Of a DNA stretch of 12,471 bases, positions 7,678-12,471 are shown piece after piece; position 1 is the first letter of the stretch; each line of letters opens with the position of its first letter. The notes under the pieces are model-generated. The model did not search any database, was not told where the DNA came from, and saw only the letters and a program-made list of their open reading frames with translations. This DNA comes from Myxococcales bacterium. Lineage in GTDB: Bacteria; Myxococcota; Myxococcia; Myxococcales; Anaeromyxobacteraceae. The stretch lies in assembly GCA_021784495.1 (NCBI GenBank), contig JAJXSQ010000033.1:1-12471 (forward strand), in the 5' to 3' direction. Both the position numbers and the translations under genes were made by a program.

Positions 7678-8537
7678 GGCTCCCTCCCGAAGAGGCCGGC
7701 CGGCCGGGCGAGGAGCACCAGCGCCATGACCGCGAAGACGACCGTGGCCGCCGCCTCCGGGTAGAGGAACTTGGTGAGCCCCTCCAGCAGGCCGAGCCCC
7801 AGCCCGGTGACGATCGAGCCGAGGATCGAGCCCATCCCGCCGATCACCACCACCGCGAAGACGACGATCACCAGCGACGACCCCATCGACGGGCTCACCT
7901 GGTAGATGGGCGCGGCCATCACCCCGGCCAGGCCGGCCAGGCCGGCGCCGAAGCCGACGGTGAGGGTGATCATGAGCGGGACGTCGACGCCGAACGCCTG
8001 GAGGAGGCGCGGGTTCTCGGTGCCGGCGCGCAGGTAGGCGCCGAGCTTCGTCCGCTCGATCACCCACCAGCTCGCGCCGCAGACGGCGAGCGACGCCACG
8101 ACCACCCAGGCGCGGTAGCGGGGCAGGAACATGAACCCGAGGTTCGTCCCGCCGGCGAGGGCCTCGGGGACCGGGTAGCCGTTCCCGGAGTTGCCGTAGA
8201 AGTGGTGGAAGAGCCCCTCGATCACCAGGGTGAGCCCGTAGGTGAGGAGGAGGCCGTAGAGATCGTCGAGCGCGTAGATCCGCCGGAGCATGGTGCGCTC
8301 GACGACCACCCCGAGGAGGCCGACGGCGAGCGGGGTGAGGAGGAGGGCCGGCCAGTAGCCGACGCCGAGGACGGTGAGGCCGAGCCAGGCGACGAAGGCG
8401 CCGGTGGTGTAGAGCGCCCCGTGGGCGAAGTTCACCACCCCCACCAGCCCGAAGATGACCGAGAGGCCGAGCGACAGGAGCGCGTAGAACGACCCGTTGA
8501 TCAACCCGACGAGCAGCTGTCCGAAGAGCGCCTGCAC
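7674..8537 (-). CDS. livH: Branched-chain amino acid-type ABC permease LivH
   Basis: First inner-membrane permease of the Liv-type importer (287 aa). Family marks are GLINGSFYALLSLGLSVIFG at 11-30, VNFAHGALY at 35-43, the cytoplasmic segment RAGTENPRLLQAFGVD at 170-185 and the highly conserved VIGGMGSILGSIVTG at 231-245. The codon at the start is GTG. A strong GGGAGGT at 8541-8547 lies only three to four bases upstream, which is rather close. That Shine-Dalgarno also forms the last tract of a G-quadruplex motif (8545-8565). The stop overlaps livM as GTGA, so the two permeases are probably made in a coupled way. Confidence 0.93.
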   Translation of the reverse strand: MQALFGQLLVGLINGSFYALLSLGLSVIFGLVGVVNFAHGALYTTGAFVAWLGLTVLGVGYWPALLLTPLAVGLLGVVVERTMLRRIYALDDLYGLLLTYGLTLVIEGLFHHFYGNSGNGYPVPEALAGGTNLGFMFLPRYRAWVVVASLAVCGASWWVIERTKLGAYLRAGTENPRLLQAFGVDVPLMITLTVGFGAGLAGLAGVMAAPIYQVSPSMGSSLVIVVFAVVVIGGMGSILGSIVTGLGLGLLEGLTKFLYPEAAATVVFAVMALVLLARPAGLFGREP

Positions 8538-8544
8538 CCGACCT

Positions 8545-8565
8545 CCCGTCCCCGCCCCGTCCCCG
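8545..8565 (-). promoter_or_regulatory. G-quadruplex motif overlapping the livH ribosome binding site
   Basis: In the transcribed sense (minus strand) the leader has G-tracts of 4, 4, 4 and 3 separated by AC, C and AC, a direct double copy of a 10-base unit (8545-8554 and 8556-8565). The last GGG (8545-8547) is the front of the Shine-Dalgarno GGGAGGT. The motif fills most of the 37-base gap between the binding-protein stop and livH. If folded in mRNA, it would hide the Shine-Dalgarno. The motif is seen directly; any regulatory role is inference. Confidence 0.45.
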
Positions 8566-8574
8566 CGCCCGGCC

Positions 8575-9807
8575 TCAGTGCTTCACGGCGAGCGGGCAGG
8601 CCTGGGCCTCGACGCTCGGGAAGGCCTGGTCGGCCGGGATCCGCTTCACGATCCGGTAGTAGTCCCAGGGGCCCTTCGACTCGGACGGCGACTTCACCTG
8701 CACCAGGTACATGTCGTGCCGGAAGAGGCCGTCCGGCCCGATCGAGCCCTTGCCGAAGAAGTCGTCGATCGGGGTGGCGCGCATCCGGGCCATGACCGGC
8801 TCGGCCGCGTCGGTCCCCGTCGCCCGGATCGCCTCGAGGTAGTGGGTGACCGCCGAGTAGAGGCCGGCCTGGACCATCGTGGGCATGGCGTGCTTCCCGT
8901 TCCGGGCGTCGGCCTGGAAGCGGCGCGACCAGGTCCGGGTCCGGTCGTTCAGATCCCAGTAGAAGGCGGTCGTCAGGTAGAGCCCCTTCGCCGTGTCGAG
9001 CCCGAGGCTGTGGACGTCGGAGATGAAGACCAGGAGCCCGGCGAGCTTCTGGGCGGGGGTGATCCCGAACTCCCGCGCCTGCTTGATGGCGTTGATGGTG
9101 TCGGCGCCGGCGTTGGCGAGGCCGATCACCTTGGCGCCGGAGGCCTGCGCCTGGAGGAGGTAGCTGGAGAAGTCGGCGCTGCTCTGGGGGTGGCGGACCT
9201 CGCCGAGGACCTTGCCGCCCGACGCGGTCACCACCTTGGCGGTGTCCTCCTCCAGCGAGCGCCCGAAGACGTAGTCGGCGGTGATGAAGAACCAGCTCGT
9301 GCCGCCGTCCCGCACCACCTCCCGGCCGGTGCCGTTGGCGAGCGCCCAGTTGTCGTAGGTGTAGTGGACCGTGGTCGCCGCGCACTTGGCGCCGGTGATC
9401 GCCGTCGTCCCCGGCCCGGACAGGAGCGCCACCCGCCCCTTGGCGGCGGCCAGCGGCATGACCGCCAGGGCGGTGCCGCTGTTCACCAGGTCGACGACGG
9501 CGTCGACCTTCTCCTCGTCGAACCAGCGGCGGGCGATGCTCGAGGCGATGTCCGGCTTGTTCTGGTGATCGGCGGCGATCACCTCGACCGGGTGGCCCAG
9601 GACCTTCCCGCCGAAGTCCTCGACGGCCATCTTCACCGCCAGCACCGAGCCCGGCCCGGCCAGGTCGGAGTAGAAGCCGGTCATGTCGGTGAGGACGCCG
9701 ATCCGGACGACGCCGTCGGAGATCTCGCCGGCGGCGCGGCCGGCGAGGGGCAGGGCGAGGAGGGCCGCGAGCGCGGCGAGCGGCAGGGAGCGGAGCGATC
9801 GGTGCAT
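8575..9807 (-). CDS. ABC importer periplasmic substrate-binding protein, LivJ-like
   Basis: Periplasmic solute receptor for the LivGFHM-type importer (410 aa; type 1 periplasmic binding fold, Peripla_BP_6 class). A Sec signal peptide covers about residues 1-25: a basic n-region with Arg3 and Arg6, a Leu/Ala core and a cleavage region at AGRAAG. The mature domain starts VVRIGVLTDMTGFYSDLAGP, a typical ligand-site opening, with LVNSGTALAVMPLA further on. Two cysteines in the mature protein (142 and 404) could pair. I chose the ATG at 9807 because GAGG at 9814-9817 sits six bases upstream. The GTG four codons earlier is part of that binding site and has none of its own. The gene lies 31 bases after livF and 37 before livH. 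The ligand cannot be read from sequence: amino acids, aromatic acids and short acids are all known for this class. Confidence 0.9.
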   Translation of the reverse strand: MHRSLRSLPLAALAALLALPLAGRAAGEISDGVVRIGVLTDMTGFYSDLAGPGSVLAVKMAVEDFGGKVLGHPVEVIAADHQNKPDIASSIARRWFDEEKVDAVVDLVNSGTALAVMPLAAAKGRVALLSGPGTTAITGAKCAATTVHYTYDNWALANGTGREVVRDGGTSWFFITADYVFGRSLEEDTAKVVTASGGKVLGEVRHPQSSADFSSYLLQAQASGAKVIGLANAGADTINAIKQAREFGITPAQKLAGLLVFISDVHSLGLDTAKGLYLTTAFYWDLNDRTRTWSRRFQADARNGKHAMPTMVQAGLYSAVTHYLEAIRATGTDAAEPVMARMRATPIDDFFGKGSIGPDGLFRHDMYLVQVKSPSESKGPWDYYRIVKRIPADQAFPSVEAQACPLAVKH

Positions 9808-9838
9808 GGGAGGCCTCACGGTTCTCGGAAGGGTCCGG

Positions 9839-10558
9839 CTAGACGCCCAGGTACTGGTTCAGCTTCTCCCGGCTCGCCTCGAGCCGGTCCTGCTCGATCA
9901 CGTCGACCACCCGCCCGTGCTCGACCACGTGGTGGCGGTCGGCGAGGCGGGCGGCGAAGTGGAAGTTCTGCTCCACGAGGACGATGGTGAGGCCGCGCGC
10001 CTTGAGCGCGGCGAGCGCCCGGCCGAGCGCCTGGACGATCACCGGCGCCAGCCCCTCGGTGATCTCGTCGAGGAGGAGGATCGAGGCGCCGGCGCGGAGG
10101 ATCCGGCCCAGGGCCAGCATCTGCTGCTCCCCGCCCGAGAGCCGGCTCCCCGGGCTGGCCCGCCGCTCCCGCAGGTTCGGGAACATCTCGTAGACCTCGG
10201 GGAGGGAGAGCCCGCCGCTCCCCAGCGGCGGCAGGAGCGTGAGGTTCTCCTCGGTGGTGAGGCCGGAGAAGATCCCCCGCTCCTCCGGGCAGTACCCGAC
10301 CCCCAGCTGCGCGACCCGGTGCGAGGGGAGGCCGATCGCCTCGCGCCCGTTCACCACCACCGAGCCGGTCCGCCGGCCGGTGAGGCCGAGGATCGCCTTG
10401 AGGGTGGTGCTCCGGCCGGCGCCGTTCCGCCCGAGCAGGGTGACGAGCTCCCCTCGGCCCACCCGGAGGTCGAGGCCGTGGAGCACGTGCGACTCGCCGT
10501 AGAAGGCGTGCAGGTCGGCGAGGCGGAGCACCTCGATGGGCGGCGCGGCGGCGCTCAC
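9839..10558 (-). CDS. livF: Liv-type ABC ATP-binding protein LivF (Walker A Arg variant)
   Basis: Cytoplasmic ATPase subunit of the importer (239 aa). The Walker A segment reads GRNGAGRST at 43-51, so Arg49 (codon 10412-10414, CGG) occupies the normally invariant Lys position. The rest looks functional: PEERGIFSGLTTEENL at 91-106, signature LSGGEQQ at 140-146, and Walker B ILLLDE at 160-165 with catalytic Glu165. VEQN at 195-198 has Gln at the H-loop, as in E. coli LivF. DEITEGLAP has Ile where most relatives have Pro. The start is the GTG that overlaps the livG stop as GTGA (10555-10558). The Shine-Dalgarno there is weak, so translation likely depends on coupling to livG. The upstream in-frame extension only shadows livG. 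Confidence 0.92.
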   Translation of the reverse strand: MSAAAPPIEVLRLADLHAFYGESHVLHGLDLRVGRGELVTLLGRNGAGRSTTLKAILGLTGRRTGSVVVNGREAIGLPSHRVAQLGVGYCPEERGIFSGLTTEENLTLLPPLGSGGLSLPEVYEMFPNLRERRASPGSRLSGGEQQMLALGRILRAGASILLLDEITEGLAPVIVQALGRALAALKARGLTIVLVEQNFHFAARLADRHHVVEHGRVVDVIEQDRLEASREKLNQYLGV

Positions 10559-11307
10559 CCGGGCACCCCGATGTAGGCCTCGAGGACCCGCGGATCGCGC
10601 GAGACCTCGGCGTAGCTCCCCTCGGCGAGGACGCTGCCCCGGGCGAGGACGGTGATCCGGTCGCACAGGTCGGCGACCACCGGCAGGTTGTGCTCCACCA
10701 TGAGGACCGTGCGCCGCTCGGCGGCGCGCCGGATCAGCTCGACCACCCGCCCGACGTCCTCGTGGCCCATCCCCTGGGTCGGCTCGTCGAGGAGGAGCAG
10801 CTCCGGGTCGAGCGCCAGGGTGGTGGCCAGCTCGAGCGCCCGCTTGCGCCCGTAGGGGAGCTCCTCGGCGGCGACGTCCGCCTGGTCGGCCAGGTCGACC
10901 GAGGCGAGCAGCTCGCGCGCGCGGTCGTGCAGCACCCGGAGCGACCGGTCGCTCCGCCAGAAGTGGAGCGCCGTGCCGAGCCGCCGCTGGAGCGCGACCC
11001 GGACGTTCTCCAGGGCGGTGAGGCCGGGGAAGGTGGCCGAGACCTGGAACGACCGGACCAGCCCGAGGCGCGCCACCTCGGCCGGGCGCCGCCGGGTGAT
11101 CTCCTCGCCGCGGTAGAAGATCTGCCCGGAGGAGGCGGCGACGAACCGGGTGAGGAGGTTGAAGACGGTCGTCTTCCCGGCGCCGTTCGGGCCGATGAGG
11201 GCGTGGATCGCGCCGCGCCGCACCCGCAGGTCGACGCCGGCCACGGCGACGAAGCCCCGGAAGTCCTTGCAGAGCGCGCGCGTCTCGAGGATCGGCTCGT
11301 CGTCCAT
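10555..11307 (-). CDS. livG: Liv-type ABC ATP-binding protein LivG
   Basis: Cytoplasmic ATPase subunit (250 aa), partner of LivF. Walker A is the canonical GPNGAGKTT at 39-47 (Lys45), the Q-loop is RSFQ with Gln88, and the signature region is LPYGRKRALELA at 150-161. The latter is the usual degenerate LivG form (E. coli has LAYGQQR), here with Pro and GRK. Walker B is LLLLDE at 170-175 with Glu175, followed by PTQGM; the H-loop His206 is in VEHN. The start ATG at 11307 is the only reasonable one and matches the E. coli LivG N-terminus. No good Shine-Dalgarno lies at normal spacing. A strong GGAGGAG (11333-11339) lies 25 bases upstream, beyond a small hairpin. First gene of the transporter cluster, 91 bases after batE. 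Confidence 0.93.
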   Translation of the reverse strand: MDDEPILETRALCKDFRGFVAVAGVDLRVRRGAIHALIGPNGAGKTTVFNLLTRFVAASSGQIFYRGEEITRRRPAEVARLGLVRSFQVSATFPGLTALENVRVALQRRLGTALHFWRSDRSLRVLHDRARELLASVDLADQADVAAEELPYGRKRALELATTLALDPELLLLDEPTQGMGHEDVGRVVELIRRAAERRTVLMVEHNLPVVADLCDRITVLARGSVLAEGSYAEVSRDPRVLEAYIGVPG

Positions 11308-11398
11308 GATGGTGCCGGTCCGTGAACCGGATCTCCTCCATAGCCGAGCGCGGCCGGCGCGCGTAGACCCCTGGCGGTACCAGGACGGGGCGGGGGGG
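11308..11398 (-). other. livG leader / batE-livG intergenic gap
   Basis: These 91 bases separate the Bat genes from the transporter operon on the same strand. They hold a G-run (11387-11398 on the plus strand), an imperfect dyad CTGGCGGTACCAG at 11371-11383 (arms CTGG/CCAG), and the hairpin and GGAGGAG described separately. I see no intrinsic terminator with a T-tract and no convincing -35/-10 promoter, so both read-through and an unrecognised promoter remain possible. Confidence 0.4.
11315..11339 (-). promoter_or_regulatory. livG: Distant Shine-Dalgarno plus hairpin before livG
   Basis: In the transcribed sense, GGAGGAG (11339 to 11333) is followed after two bases by CCGGT, a six-base loop and ACCGG (11330 to 11315), then seven bases and the ATG. 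Unfolded, the spacer is 25 bases, too long for initiation. With the five-pair stem formed, the effective spacing falls to nine bases. This geometry resembles known hairpin-bridged initiation sites. The stem is short, so this remains a proposal. Confidence 0.35.
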
Positions 11399-12160
11399 TC
11401 AGACCACCTCGAGGTCGGCCGAGGCGACCCACCCCTCCGCGCCGTTCGCCAGCCGCACCCGGACCAGCTCGCCGCGCACCTCGAGGAGCCGGACGGTCGT
11501 CCCCTCGTGCAGGTCGACGGTCGCGCGCAGGGTCCGCGAGGGCCCCTCGCGGAGCGGCGTCTCGGCGGCGATCACCACCGCCGCCGGCGTCCGCCGGTCG
11601 GCCACCCGGCCGGCCACCAGCGCGCCGCCGAGCGCCGCGGCGAGGGCCGCGGCCGGGATCGCGAGGTCGAGCGCGAGCCGGGATCGCGGGCCGGCCAGCC
11701 GGCGCGCGGCGAGGAGGAGCCAGAGGAGCGCCCATCCTCCGAGGAAGAGCCCCGCCGCCGGCCGGTCGCCGGCCCGGTCGACGAGCCGCGCCCAGAAGGA
11801 CGGCTCGGCGGCGCCCACCAGCCGGTCGACGTCGTCCCGGGTCGCGAGGGCCAGGTTGGCGCGCGCGTCGGCGTCCGAGGGGTCGAGCCGGAGGGCGCGG
11901 AGGAAGCTCGCGACCGCGCGGCCGCGGGCGCCGGCCCGGAGGAGCGAGTTCCCGAGGTCGAGGTGGAGGCTCGGCCCGTCGAAGCCCTCGTCGACGAGCG
12001 CCTGGTAGCCGCGGGCCGCCCCGGCGAAGTCGCCGGACAGGTAGAGCGCCCCGGCGGCGTCGAGCCGCGCCTGGGGGTCGCCGGCCGCGGCGCCCGGACC
12101 GGCCGGGGCGGCGCCGGCCGGCGGGGCGGCGGCGAGCAGCAGCGCGACGAGGGCGATCAC
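11399..12160 (-). CDS. BatE-like TPR and SH3-domain membrane protein
   Basis: 253 aa. The N-terminal hydrophobic Ala/Leu stretch at 1-20 looks like a signal or anchor but lacks basic residues before the core. A TPR region spans about 33-104; its second repeat includes LHLDLGNSLLRAGARGRAVA and ALRLDPSDADARANLALA. Two membrane segments lie at about 136-152 and 162-184, and a C-terminal SH3b-type domain at about 192-253 includes TPLREGPS and GAEGWVASADLEVV. This order (TPR, two membrane helices, SH3) matches BatE, the last member of Bat (Bacteroides aerotolerance) operons. BatE probably supports an envelope complex with vWA proteins; its biochemical role is unknown. The GTG start overlaps the upstream stop as GTGA, with GGGAG at 12168-12172 seven bases before it. 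Other TPR-SH3 proteins are an alternative, but the BatD-like neighbour supports the call. Confidence 0.72.
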   Translation of the reverse strand: MIALVALLLAAAPPAGAAPAGPGAAAGDPQARLDAAGALYLSGDFAGAARGYQALVDEGFDGPSLHLDLGNSLLRAGARGRAVASFLRALRLDPSDADARANLALATRDDVDRLVGAAEPSFWARLVDRAGDRPAAGLFLGGWALLWLLLAARRLAGPRSRLALDLAIPAAALAAALGGALVAGRVADRRTPAAVVIAAETPLREGPSRTLRATVDLHEGTTVRLLEVRGELVRVRLANGAEGWVASADLEVV

Positions 12161-12471
12161 GGCCTGGCTCCCGGCCCGCTCCAGTGGGCCTCCTCGAGGA
12201 TCTCCATCGCCCGTCCGGCGAGGGCGAGCACCTCCTCGCGGCTCGCCGCGCCGCCGAAGCGACCGGCGTCGCAGGCGTCGAGCGCCGCGGCGAGCGCCCG
12301 GATCGCCGGCGGGTGCGCCCCCGCCTCGACCAGCGCCCGGGCGATCTCCTCGCGCGTCATCCCCGCGGCCGGCCGCCCGAGCTTGTCGGCGCAGTAGCCG
12401 GCGAGCGCGCGCCCCACCTCCGCGAAGAAGGCGGGCGAGTCCTCCCCCGCGGCGAGCCGGGTCGCGGCCGC
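12157..12471 (-). CDS. BatD-like protein, C-terminal fragment (cut by window edge)
   Basis: The frame is open from the right window edge to the TGA at 12157-12159, giving the last 104 residues. The fragment includes DSPAFFAEVGRALAGYCADK, then GMTREEIARAL, a segment with LDACDAGRFGG, and AGRAMEILEEAHWSGPGARP at the end. Such helical tails, with a CD-x-x-RF core, occur after the last membrane helix of BatD-type oxygen tolerance proteins. The adjacency to a BatE-like gene, overlapping it by GTGA, supports this. The N-terminal extracytoplasmic domains and the membrane helix are outside the window, so the identity rests on tail and context only. The GTG at 12417 is internal and not a start, because similar sequence continues upstream in frame. 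Confidence 0.55.
   Translation of the reverse strand, partial: AAATRLAAGEDSPAFFAEVGRALAGYCADKLGRPAAGMTREEIARALVEAGAHPPAIRALAAALDACDAGRFGGAASREEVLALAGRAMEILEEAHWSGPGARP

Noticed and set aside
7920..7945. Short tandem repeat of a GGCCAGGCC-type unit
   Set aside because: It lies inside livH and encodes the ordinary Ala-Gly-Leu-Ala-Gly membrane segment of the family.
6694..8067. Apparent 457-aa LivM with a long N-terminal extension
   Set aside because: The extra N-terminus is a shadow of livH. The GTG at 7677 overlaps the livH stop, has GGAGG upstream and gives the usual LivM length.
9808..9819. Alternative GTG start for the binding protein, four codons upstream
   Set aside because: It has no Shine-Dalgarno of its own, and its bases form part of the GTGAGG that serves the ATG at 9807.
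9839..11341. Apparent 500-aa LivF with a long N-terminal extension
   Set aside because: The extension reads out of frame through livG and is Arg/Pro-rich nonsense. The GTG at 10558 gives a normal-length LivF.
11384..11398. G-run near the batE stop as a G-quadruplex
   Set aside because: Only three usable G-tracts are present within loop limits, so it does not meet the four-tract rule.
1..12471. tRNA, rRNA, CRISPR array, insertion sequence, prophage or defence genes
   Set aside because: I looked on both strands and saw no such structure. The window is almost fully covered by transport and metabolic genes of uniform composition.

Overview
The window comes from a very GC-rich bacterium. By eye it is well above 70% G+C, with G or C in nearly every third codon position and frequent GTG starts. 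The gene content is proteobacterial-like or delta-like: a plant-type glutamate-cysteine ligase, an RND efflux pump, a Liv-type ABC importer, a 3-hydroxybutyrate dehydrogenase and the end of a Bat (aerotolerance) operon. A Myxococcota relative such as Anaeromyxobacter would fit, but that is inference from composition and protein style, not a demonstrated assignment.

The plus-strand half (84-5859) holds a GTG-started glutamate-cysteine ligase. After 41 bases comes an RND pump subunit (1075 aa), whose stop overlaps the start of its membrane fusion partner by ATGA. No outer-membrane channel gene is present, so the pump probably shares one encoded elsewhere. This block ends only 12 bases from the convergent minus-strand block.

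The minus-strand half reads from the right edge to 5872. First come the C-terminus of a BatD-like protein and a BatE-like TPR/SH3 membrane protein. After a 91-base gap comes a complete Liv-type importer in the order livG, livF, periplasmic binding protein, livH, livM, closed by a bdhA-like short-chain dehydrogenase. The spacing (-4, +31, +37, -4 and +36 bases) indicates one transcript. The dehydrogenase at its end suggests that the imported solute may be a hydroxy-acid or a related compound rather than leucine.

Most of this is recognisable housekeeping and transport biology, and I see no clearly new multi-gene system. There is no tRNA, rRNA, CRISPR, insertion sequence or phage gene. Several details deserve a second look: (1) a G-quadruplex motif with very short loops between the binding-protein gene and livH, whose last G-tract is part of the livH Shine-Dalgarno; (2) a LivF with Arg instead of the Walker A Lys, placing several departures in one of the two composite ATP sites; (3) an RND pump that keeps the TM4 Asp pair but has Ser at the TM10 Lys position; (4) a dehydrogenase with Met in place of the catalytic-tetrad Asn; (5) a small hairpin that could bridge a distant Shine-Dalgarno to the livG start; (6) three GTGA stop/start overlaps on the same strand.
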